Source: Heterohyrax brucei
Lineage: Eukaryota > Chordata > Mammalia > Hyracoidea > Procaviidae
Direction: 5' to 3'
DNA: 64,000 bases
Assembly (NCBI GenBank): GCA_028571685.1
Contig: CM053140.1
Location: 29,059,501 to 29,123,500, forward strand
The notes below the pieces were generated by a model. The model did not search any database, had not been told where the DNA came from, and saw only the letters and a program-made list of their open reading frames with translations. The translations under genes were made by a program, and so were the position numbers. Of this stretch, positions 44,386-52,800 are shown one piece after another (positions within the stretch are counted from its first letter, which is position 1; each line of letters opens with the position of its first letter).

Positions 44386-45507
44386 AATCTTGGTGATCGC
44401 AGGAGGAGTGTATTAGGTACCACCTATGAAACCTGTGTTGCACTATGTAAAAGCATTCGACTGTGTGGATCATACCTAATTATGTCTAATGTTGAGGAGA
44501 ATGGGAATTCTAGAACATCTAATTGTGCTCTTAAGGAATCTGTATATCTAAAGACAGTTGTGCAAACAGAACAAGGGGACACTGCATGGTTTAAAGTCAG
44601 GAAAGGTGTGCATCAGGATTGTATCCTTTCACCATACCGTTTTAATCTGTATGCCGAGCAAATAATCCAAGAAGCTGGATTATACAAAAAGAATGAGGCA
44701 TCAGGACTGGAGGACGACTCATTAACAACCTGAGTTATGCAGACAACACCACCTTACTTGCTGGAAGTGAAGAAGATTTGAGACACCTACTGATGAAAAT
44801 CAAGAACCACAGCCTTCAATATGGATTGCACCTCAACATCAGGAAAACAAAAATCCTCACAAGTGGACCTGAAGGCAACATTGTCACAAGTGGAGAAAGA
44901 ACTGAGGTTGTTAAGGATTTCATTTTGCCTGGGTCCACAATCACTACCCTTGGAAGCAGCAGTCAAGAAATCAAGAGATGCATTGCACTGGGAAAATCTG
45001 CTGCAAAGGACCTCTTTGAAGTATTCAAAAGTAAGGATGTCATCGAAGACTAAAAGGCGCCTGACCCAAGCCGTGGTATTTTCAATCACATTGTATGCTT
45101 GCAAAAGCTGGACCACGAACAAAGAAGACAGAAGAAGAATTGATGCCTTTGAATCGTGGTGTTGAAGAATGTTGATTGTACCACGGACTGCCAAAAGAAC
45201 CAACAGATCTGTTCCGGAAGAAGTACAACCAGAGTGTTCCTTGGTAGCAAAGATGGCAAGGCTGCATCTTACATATTTTGGACATGTTGCCAGGAAAGAT
45301 GAGTACCTGGAGAAGGACATCATGCTTGGTAGAGTGGAGGGGCAGAGAAAAGAGGAAGACCCCCAACAAGATGGATCGACACAGTGGCCGCAACAATGGG
45401 CTTAAGCACAAAAATGATTGTGACCATAGCTCAGGATCAGGCAGTCTTTTGTTCTGTTGTTCATAGGGTCACTATGAGCTGGAACCAACTTGACGGCATG
45501 TTAACAA
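44386..45507 (+). mobile_element. RTE-type LINE, 3' part (reverse transcriptase remnant)
   Basis: Plus-strand reading frames give GVHQDCILSPYRFNLYAEQI, then after a one-base frameshift INNLSYADNTTLLAG (YADD has become YADN), KLNIRKTKI-like LNIRKTKILTSGP, GSTITTLGSSSQEIKR and HRRIDAFE-like RRRIDAFESWC. These are landmarks of the RTE/BovB reverse transcriptase C-terminal half. The 3' end (ggtcactatgagctggaacc, then cttgacggcatg) is nearly the same as the AfroSINE tail. The copy is 5' truncated, frameshifted and dead. Confidence 0.88.
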
Positions 45508-45606
45508 CAATGACATATCATTACATAGCTGCCAGACTACATCACAAATGCCAAACCACTGAGAATCACACCCAGCCAAGTTGACACACAACCTTAACCA
45601 TTACAG
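45508..45606 (-). mobile_element. LTR terminal fragment right of the RTE
   Basis: Contains gccaaaccactgagaatcac, ccagccaagttgacacacaa and ccttaaccattaca: the 5' end of the LTR family read in reverse. It overlaps in content the last ~60 bases of the LTR at 43906-44385. The two therefore belong to different LTR copies, or the RTE insertion was accompanied by a duplication. Confidence 0.65.
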
Positions 45607-46154
45607 ATGGCCACTGGGCTGAACAGCCAGGAAAGCTCTGGGATCTCTTTGACATCTCCTGACAAGGCAGTGAGTAGAGTTCACAGGGCAAGGCAGAAGC
45701 CCAGGATATAAGCTAAGGAAGGGGACTCATTTGGTCCTGGAGAGGGTCCCCATCCTGACAGAGGACCCGGAATCAGGGTTAGGACCCATCCTGCATGAGC
45801 CCTTGACTCTCAGCAGCCCTGTGGGTGGTCTCCTCATTCCTCATCTCTTGCTTCCTGGGTTTCTGAACAGCCTTGATGAGGGCCCTCCTTCATCTGTCCA
45901 TCTGGGTCCTGGGGCTGTGCACCCATATCACCCAGAGAGGTGGTTTGGGGAAGGGAGTCTTGTCCCCAGGGAGAGGGGAAAGGGATGGCATCTGCCTTGC
46001 GGTCCTCTTTCCCAATTGTTCACCAACATCCTCTTCCATCTCCTTCAGGCCCCCTGGCCCCCAGAATGAAGAGTGTGCTCCTCAGTGTGGTGTTCGAAGC
46101 CTTCCTGACTGAGCCCTGCAGGCTCTGCTCTGCTTACCCTGTCCTCAGCTGCAA

Positions 46155-46470
46155 TCTACCCAGCCACCCACCCACCCACCCTCATGCACACCCACCTGTA
46201 CACCTGCTTTCCTATTTACACATCCAACTACCCACCTATACACCAGCTTAGTTCTTCACCCATTCACCCACCTACTCATCTACCCATTTACCTATCTATA
46301 CATATGCTTATCTATTCATCAAGCCAGTTACCATCCCTCCCTCCCCGCTCCTTTCATCTACCTATCTACTCACCCACATACCTATATACCTGCTAATTCA
46401 TTCATTCATCCACCCACCCACCTACCTACCCATCTATCCACCTGCTTACCAACCCACCCATTCATTTCTT
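46155..46470 (+). repeat. Degenerate (CCAC/CCAT)n tetranucleotide microsatellite
   Basis: A long chain of cacc, ccat, ctac and atcc words (cacccacccaccc, ctacccatctatccacc), strongly interrupted. The minus strand is (ATGG/GTGG)n. No gene is implied. Confidence 0.85.
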
Positions 46471-46479
46471 AAACACGTA

Positions 46480-46870
46480 ACTAACTGCTGGGCACTATTT
46501 TGCACCCTAGGATATAGCTGTGCACATGTTTTGTTGCTTGTGGAGCTTGAATCTCTGATGGGAGAGGATAACTGACCTATAACCATATAGTTTCTGTCAA
46601 ATCAATGACCAATAAACAGAAAACTAAAGCAGAATGAGGAGATGGAGAGTGACAGGGACGACAGCAGGCCTCAGTGCCAGATTGAGGAGCCTAGGTTGGT
46701 CCTTAGAGCAGAGGCCTGAGTAAATCCTGGAGCTGGCCACTTGGAGAGAGGGCATTCTGGGTGGAGAACAGCTGGTGCAAAAGACCCATAATACATGCCA
46801 TGAGCTGGGGCTGGAAAGATGTGACCGGGGGGAAGAGTCCAAAGTGAGCGTGGATGCGAGGCCTATGGGG
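46480..46870 (+). repeat. Probable L2-like 3' end fragment
   Basis: Words in order: gctgggcactattttgcacc, ctaggatatagctgtg, gtggagcttgaatctctgat, gatggagagtgacaggga, tggagagagggcattctggg, gaacagctggtgcaaaag. These match the order I recall for L2-type LINE 3' sequence. It is ancient and diverged. Confidence 0.5.
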
Positions 46871-47305
46871 CCTGTGGGCCTTGCTGTGGTCCTCGCAGTG
46901 ATGGTAGTCTGAGCAAGGGGTCTCTGGCTGAGACAAGCACCCTGTGGGAGGTCAGGGAGGGGGCACTGGGTGGGCAGGCTTGGGAAACACCGAGTGTGCA
47001 GGGTTTGCTGATGAGTGGGCTGTGGGGGGTGGGAGGAAGGGGCAGCCACGGGTTAAAACCTGCCCTGTCCTGAGCCCTGCCTTTAGCAGCTGGGGAACCT
47101 GAGGAAGGGCAGATAGAGGGACTAGGCACTAAGGGGTTGAGATGAGAGGTGTCTGTATAGGTGAGGTGTCCGGGGCCTCGGTGGGTGTTTATTGCTGAAA
47201 TGATGGTAGAGCTAGCAGTAGGCAGGGTTCCCACTGAGGTCCCCACAGCGGCTCACCTCACTCTGTCTTTCTGAGGTGCTGACATGCTGTCCCAGTCTGC
47301 TCCAG

Positions 47306-48511
47306 ATGACTCCACCACATCCGCAGGGTGGAGGTGGAGGTGGAGAAGCTGCTCCTGCCCAGTGGCCGGCATGGCAGCTTCTTGGCACAGTCCAGCAGGA
47401 GCACCCTCGGCCACTTCATGCTGTCAGGTGGGTGAGCCAAGGAGGCCCAGGAACTAGCCCCCCACTGGAGGAAGGGCTGGGGCTGGAGAGAGCCTGGTGG
47501 GCTTGGTGCTGCGGGGTGAACAGAGGAGCCTTGGGCAAGAAGGAACAATTTAGAGGGACCTCAGAGGGGAGAACTCAGTAAGACAAGGGTATCAACAGGA
47601 CCAACCTGAGCCCCTTGAGGGACCTGAGTGTGGGGAACAGGGACCACAATGGCCTTGATTGCGCTTCCCACTCGTAGCCACCCAGCAGTATGCAGTAGAA
47701 CTGCCCCACAAAGTTTCTAAGGAGTCCCTGGTCGATTTGAACCGCCAACCTTTTAGTTAGCAGTCGTAGCACTTTAGCACTATGCCACCAGGGTTTCCAC
47801 AGTGAGCAGCTAGACCTATTTCCCCTGAATGCTGAGGAAAAGCAGTGGCACAAGACAGGGCCCCAGAAGGACCTCCAGGTCTTTCCAGGTTCTCTCCTGC
47901 ACTAGAGACAACAAGTGAAATTGAAGTTAGCCCTGAGGATGAACTGCCCTTTCCTGGGAGGAACAGAATTTTCTTTCCTGTGATTTCCTAAGCCAGTCTG
48001 AGAGATGTGAGGGGCTGGCCTGAAGTCCCTGTCCTCTCTTGTCTGGAGGCCCTTTGGTGAGGTGATTTGCTGAGAAGTCAGTCAGCCAGACCCCCAGGCA
48101 TAGCTGGTCATGGAGATCATTACTTCTGGGTCAGTGGAAGCAGAGGCTTCCCCCAGGCCCAAGGAAAGTCAAGCTCCAGGGCCCAGTCCTGGCTGCAAGG
48201 GTGAAAGGGGCTACTGGCCACAGGCTGAGGGAAGGGATAGGCCTTCCTGGAACAGATTCAGCCAAGATCTCAGGGCAGGTAAAAGCCCAAGAGCATCCAG
48301 GAAGCTGAGAGAAGTGATGGGGTTACCCTTCTAGGCACCATGAAGAAGTGACCGGAACATGGACAACTACTGTGACCTGTGTGGCAGGGAGAAGTTTGTG
48401 ACCTGGTGCAGCTCTGCACAAGTCAGTATGGGGAAGGAGGCTGTTCCATGAGCACCATGGGGACCCCTTTGAGCTCCAACATTTGCTGGGCTGCCAGAAC
48501 CCCACACCAAG
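47306..48511 (+). pseudogene. SHP-like pseudogene: N-terminal SH2 blocks
   Basis: Block 47306-47427 reads (stop)LHHIRRVEVEVEKLLL, then GRHGSFLAQSSRSTLGHFML, against the family pattern WFH..GSFLARPS..GDFxLSV; the invariant FLxR arginine is Gln here. Block 48335-48511 reads NYCDLCGREKFVT, then after a one-base deletion a TLxELVQYY-like stretch, then HHGDPFELQHLLGCQNPTPR, matching YYDLYGGEKFAT and ELKYPLNC-PTSER. The donor after 48511 is AT instead of GT. The intron between them is about 0.9 kb and contains a SINE. Confidence 0.82.
47685..47800 (-). mobile_element. AfroSINE copy, minus orientation
   Basis: Plus-strand reading: gcagtagaactgccccacaa, tttctaaggagtccctgg, tcgatttgaaccgccaacct, tttagttagcagtcgtagca, ctatgccaccagggtttcc. 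The B-box-like region (gatttgaacc) and the tRNA-like head are clear; the RTE-derived tail is truncated. It lies in the first intron of the phosphatase pseudogene. Confidence 0.88.
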
Positions 48512-48544
48512 ATGGCAAGCAGCCAGTGCTCTGACCAGCCATCT

Positions 48545-48740
48545 GTTCTTGCATGTCACCTGTATGCGTGCATGTACTTGTGTGTGTTCATGTGTGTAAG
48601 TGTCCATGTGTGTGCCCGTGCTTGTGTAGAGGTATGATGTACACAAAGGCACCTTCCCATGTGCATGTATGCGTGTGTGCGTATCTGTACATGAGTGTGC
48701 ATGGGACTGTGTGCTTGCAGTGTGTGTGTACATGATTGTT
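48545..48740 (+). repeat. TG-rich degenerate microsatellite
   Basis: Alternating tgtgtg, catgtg and gcgtgc words between two pseudogene blocks. Followed by a direct repeat of cttcttatcatcacctg / cctcttatcatcacctgaac at 48757-48800. Confidence 0.7.
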
Positions 48741-49090
48741 ACTGAGGGGCAAGGGCTTCTTATCATCACCTGGGCATGGCCTCTTATCATCACCTGAACA
48801 TTGTTCCCCCAGATCAGTGGTCAGGCTTGGGAACACCTGCCCTGGCACAGCTGCAGTAAAACTGAAGATGTGCCCTGCATCTCCCCATCCCTGGTTCTAA
48901 GCTCTACTTCCTCCATCTCCAAGCCACACACAGGGGCGATACAGAGCGAGCAGGAGTCCTGAGGTCAGTCCACTCCTGACCGGACTTGCTCGTCTGGCAG
49001 CCTGAGGGGATTCCTATCTGCCCTGGAGCCTGGAGCCTCCCACTTTCGGAGACTGGCATCTACCTGGGGAGGGCTGGTCTGGGGAGGATT

Positions 49091-49108
49091 GGCTGCCCCC
49101 TAGCGCCC
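49091..49108 (-). promoter_or_regulatory. CTCF-like motif, minus orientation
   Basis: The plus strand ctgccccctagcgccca is the reverse complement of tgggcgctagggggcag, a close match to the CTCF core. It lies between AGRN and RNF223 and points back toward AGRN. Confidence 0.5.
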
Positions 49109-49220
49109 ACTTCCAGCCATGGAGGGTTTGTGTGTGATCATCCATCTGGGTAGAGTCTGGTCCAGTTCACCTGGCCAAGCCACAGCCTGCTACCCTCACC
49201 CACACTCCTTCCTGGTCTGG

Positions 49221-49616
49221 GTGGTACCATGGCACTTGTCTAGAAAGGAAATTCAGAAGCTGCTGATGGAGAAGGTGTGGGAGAGCCAGAGGATCCCAGG
49301 GGTCTCCTTGGCTGTCTATGCACATACTGGAGCTGGGCCACTGGTCACAGGTCACCTACATCCTGATCTGCTTTGAGGTGGCAGGAGTCAGGCATGAGGG
49401 TGGGGGTTACAGGAAGGGTGATGGGTACAGGATAGGGTGGGAGGGCAGTGTTGGGTTGGGATGGGGGGAGTGTGGAGGCCAGCTCTTTCCCCCCACAGTC
49501 AGATGGGGCATGGATACTGGAGGTGAGGAGTGGTTCGCCATTCTCTATGACCTCATCAAACACTACAAGGAGAACCTCATGGTAGGAGAGTTGGGGGCAG
49601 TGGTACATCTCATCAG
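49221..49616 (+). pseudogene. SHP-like pseudogene: C-terminal SH2 blocks
   Basis: Block 49221-49377: WYHG, a frameshift, RKEIQKLLMEK, a deletion of about eight codons, VWESQRIPGVSLAV, another frame change, SQVTYILICFE before a GT. This follows WFHGHLSGKEAEKLL..FLVRES..PGDFVLSV..KVTHVMI; the invariant FLVRES arginine is Trp. Block 49499-49616 is fully open: MDTGGEEWFAILYDLIKHYK, then ENLMVGELGAVVHLIR, aligned with [20 protein letters not shown]. It has intact AG and GT borders. Confidence 0.85.
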
Positions 49617-49946
49617 GTACCCCAAGGAACCCTGGATCCAGAGTGGGCTGTACCCTTTGGGGTGCTGAGAGATACTGGCACACCCCATCCAGGAAAGAAG
49701 GAAAGGACAGGTAGCTCAAGTCAGCTCAGCTGGAGAGGGGAGACCCTGGGCCTGGAAGGTGGAGGGGCCAGCAGTCTCCAGGCCCCTGGTGTGCCAGCTC
49801 CTCACACCCAGGACTGCATTGATCCCACAGACAGGACACTGGTCTCCTAAGGGTTGGGCTGTGCACCAGAAAGGCTGCTGGGTAGGAGGATGTGGTGGGT
49901 CCAGGTGGATGCTGGCTCCGCTCAGATGTGTTTCCCCTTTCGCCAG

Positions 49947-51118
49947 TCCCTCAAGCCTACCAGGATCCACAGTGCAAGCATCAAGAGCTGCATGCAAGAG
50001 CTCAACAATACTGCAGACACAGTGAGGCTAAGGAGGGCTTCTGGGAGGAGTCTGAAGTGCTGTCCTGGCCTCTGCCCCTCCCTGCTGTCCCTTCCATACT
50101 GTCTCAAGACTTAGGACTGCTGGGTCAAAGCGTAGCCAAAGGGTGTCAGATGAGGGAAGGGGGCCTTCCAGGGCTTCTGCGGAGGAGCCTGGATCACATG
50201 CTGAAGCCCCTACCTCCCGTAAATGCTCCAGCAGCTGGAATGCTTGCTCCTGTATCTCCAGAAGGAGGGGCAGCAGCTGGTGAACAAACCCAAGAATTGC
50301 TACAAGAATATCCTTCCCTGTGAGAACTTGGGGCAGAGCCTATGTTGTGGGTGGGGTGAGGGGGGGAAGTGGTGTGAAGAGGAGCAGAGAAGCTACTGGG
50401 GCTGACATGCAAGCGAAGGACAAAAGAGATACACTTCCCCCTAGTATTGGGGGCTCCTTCTTGCACACATGAGAGCTCTGGGACCCCCTTCTCCCTCATT
50501 TCTACTCACCATGGATTCAGTGTCAAGGAGGCAGAGTAGGTGCACGAGTTTCCCTCTCCCCAAAGGCCTAAGTGGCCCTTTTCCCTTTCTAGTTGATGCC
50601 ACTTGTGTGGGCCTCTGTGACAGAGATGACAGTTTGTCTGAAGCTGACTACATGGACGTCAATGCCAACCACATCAAGGTGGGTATGCAGAGGAGACAGA
50701 GCACATAGACCTAAGAAGATGGCCACACACTCGGAGTGAGCCTACCTGGAGCTCTGCAAGGACACCAGTGGGGCCGTGGGGCCAAATGTGGGCCCTGGAG
50801 GACAGTGGATGTCCTGGGGAGGAAGGACAGGTCCCTTAGGGGACTGACCACTGGTCCTGACCCCTTCAGGGCTGCTCTGCATACTGTTTGCATAGAGTCC
50901 TGTGTGTTTGTCCCCTGGGACTTAATCCCGTGGAAACAGTAGACAGTTGACCCCCACCCCTTTTAGAGTGACCCGGAGGAGAAGCTGGGCTAGGCACTGG
51001 GTAAGGTATTCATTGCCACACAGGGTTGTCTGCAGAGCATGACGGCTGCCTTTTGGTCTGTGGTGCACCAGTAGAACATGCAGGTCATTGTTATGACAAG
51101 GAGGTAGAGTGTAGCTCC
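49947..51118 (+). pseudogene. SHP-like pseudogene: linker and N-terminal PTP blocks
   Basis: 49947-50056: SLKPTRIHSASIKSCMQELN, then a frameshift and SEAKEGFWEESE (family GFWEEFE) before GT. 50223-50319 (97 nt, open): LQQLECLLLYLQKEGQQLVN then KPKNCYKNILP, family LQQQEC..RYKNILPF; acceptor lost (AA), donor GTGAG kept. 50593-50678 (open): FDATCVGLCDRDDSLSEADY then MDVNANHIK, family SDYINANYIK. 50967-51118: KVFIATQGCLQSMTAAFWSV then VHQ(stop)NMQVIVMT, family YIATQGCL..NDFW..QENSRVIVMT; the stop replaces Glu. Confidence 0.87.
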
Positions 51119-51554
51119 GTGAGACTGGCCCTGCCTACTTGTCCCTCAGCTGGCTCAAGAACTTCTGGTTCGGTCTCAGGCATGGGCGCCCCTCTCTGGC
51201 CCCTCGGTTGTCCGACCATACTAGGAGGGGGCATTCCTGCAAGCAGCATCCGTGGGCCCTCACACTGCTCTTCCCAACTAGCTATGTCCTACAACCTGCC
51301 CCTTCGCTTTCCTCCCCCAGGCACCCTTGATCACACCCTATGTTGGGCAGCCCTACATCTTCCTCATCAGCCTTTCCACTAGCCCCTCATTCTAGCACAC
51401 CCAATCTCGCCAGCCGCCTTCCTCATCTTGGCCCAGCGCATCCTCCGTGCTCTTTCATCAAGGTCCGTAAAAATGCTCGCTCTGAATCCACGACCCGGCC
51501 CACCCTAGGGGCTGCAGATCGGTTGGGGCACGCGCTAATCGTCCTGTTGCCCAG

Positions 51555-51655
51555 GAGGGGCTGCCGCGCTGTGCTTGGTAAAGCACTACCAGTATTTCTG
51601 CTGGCCGGACACAGAGCCCTGATCGAGTTTGCCGGTGTTCTAGCCTCTGTGTACG
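51555..51655 (+). pseudogene. SHP-like pseudogene: possible WPD-loop block
   Basis: After a gttgcccag acceptor-like site the frame reads VKHYQYFCWPDTEP then a stop, close to the PTPN6 pattern WHYQYLSWPDHGVP; further drifted sequence resembles GGVLSFL. A fragment at about 51460-51510 might be the preceding exon, but its match is weak. The HCSAGxGRTG exon expected next is not seen before the CpG island. Confidence 0.55.
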
Positions 51656-52302
51656 GAGTCAACTAACCTAAACCAGAGCGCCGGGATTGACCTCCTGGCT
51701 TTCCAGAGCAGGTGCGGCGGGGGCGGGGACCACGGGCTGTGGGCGGGACCTCCGGGTGTGGGTGGGGCCGCAGGCTGTGGGCGTGGCCTCCGATTGTGGA
51801 AGGGGCCGGGTCCTGGTCCTTTGAGAGACGCCACAGGCAGCGTGGTCCGTCTCCAAAGTGCGAATTTCGGCCGCATCAGCACAACCAGGATTGCGACTGA
51901 CATCCTGTTGACGTCATCCGTAGGCACTGTGAACCGTACTCTCCCTCCCCGCCTGTGGCCCCTCCCCGCGATCCCGCCGCTTCCTCCCTGTGGCCCCTCG
52001 CCCTCTCGACTCCGCCCACCCCATGGCCTCGCCCCTCCTACACCCTGCTTCCTCGTGCCCCACCCCTCGCCTCCGGTTCCGTCCCTCCGGCCGCGCCTCC
52101 AACCCGCCCCTCTTGTGACTTTGCCGCGCCCACCTTGTGGTCCCGCCCCTCCAGCGGCCCCACCCCAGGGGTATCCCTGCTCCCTTGACCCCCGTCCTTT
52201 CTTGATCCTGCCTCACTGAGGCCTTCCTCAGAGCCCCCAACCCCAAGGGCAGGACAGTAACATCGACGTCCCGTAAACGATCTAGCCGGTAGGGTGGCAG
52301 CG

Positions 52303-52384
52303 CTGGGGGATGGTGCGGTACAAATTCCTGTGGTAGGCACTGCAGCAAAACATCCAGGACAAACAGCGGCGCCTGCGCCAGCAG
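52303..52384 (+). other. Possible exon remnant with donor site in CpG island
   Basis: An ATG near 52310 opens MVRYKFLW, a TAG, then ALQQNIQDKQRRLRQQ, directly followed by gtgagg. The Gln/Arg-rich, coiled-coil-like peptide ending at a good donor in a CpG island looks like a first exon, but it contains a stop and I recognise no family. Chance is possible. Confidence 0.3.
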
Positions 52385-52800
52385 GTGAGGGCGGGGCCTG
52401 CGCGGTCAGCACCTAGGTAACCGCCGCTAGCGGCCACGGGAGCGCCACTGTCTGAACGTGGGAGTGTCGCTAGCCGACCCCAGCTGCTGCGCAGGCCCCT
52501 TGACTTCCCAGGTTTCGGAGGGGTGAGTGCGGGGGCGTCAGGGGACTAAGAACTGAACCCGCTCAGGAGAGAGCTGCCACGGGGTGCGGCTTCCGGCGCG
52601 CGAGACTGGACCACGCCGGCAATACGGGCCGTCGCCCCTCTTCTGACTCACAAGAACCTGCGAGACCTCGGGCAGTGACCCAGTGCCGGTGGCTTCCGCC
52701 CCGCCTGCGCCCCGCCGGGGACTGCGGGCTGTCGCCTTCCTCACGGGGCCCGTGCTTAGCATGAAGGCTTGTCCTCGCCACTCAGAGAGAGGACTTGAGC

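Larger units (their letters stand above)
47306..51655 (+). pseudogene. Intron-bearing SHP-type (SH2-SH2-PTP) phosphatase pseudogene, PTPN6/PTPN11-like
   Basis: Blocks in the right order and spacing resemble PTPN6/PTPN11 exons 2-9 and part of 11: 47306-47427 (N-SH2), 48335-48511 (N-SH2), 49221-49377 (C-SH2), 49499-49616 (C-SH2), 49947-50056 (inter-domain), 50223-50319 and 50593-50678 (PTP start), 50967-51118 (PTP) and about 51555-51650 (WPD region). Several borders keep AG/GT, so this is a decayed genuine gene or genomic duplicate, not a processed copy. Disabling changes: TGA in place of Trp at the first SH2, frameshifts in blocks 3, 4, 6 and 9, an in-frame TAG in block 9, and lost splice sites at 48512 and 50221. 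The catalytic HCxxxxxR exon was not found. No functional product is expected. Confidence 0.85.
51480..52800. promoter_or_regulatory. Intergenic CpG island with CRE and GC/CACCC box arrays
   Basis: CpG-dense sequence contrasts with neighbours. 51710-51805 holds repeated G-rich words (gggctgtgggcgggacctcc, ccgcaggctgtgggcgtggc); 51945-52160 holds the reverse-type C-rich words (ccgcccctcc, gtggcccctccccgcg). A full CRE (TGACGTCA) is at 51909-51916. This looks like a bidirectional TATA-less promoter, but no known gene start was recognised here. RNF223 begins 4.5 kb further and in the opposite direction. The left edge overlaps the phosphatase remnant. Confidence 0.65.

Noticed and set aside
46155-46470. 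Possible CRISPR-like or satellite array of ccacccat words
   Set aside because: Units of four bases with drift are a simple microsatellite; CRISPR arrays do not occur in mammalian nuclear DNA.
51166-51340. Candidate further exon of the phosphatase relic
   Set aside because: No residues line up with the expected next PTP segment in any frame; treated as intron or decayed sequence.
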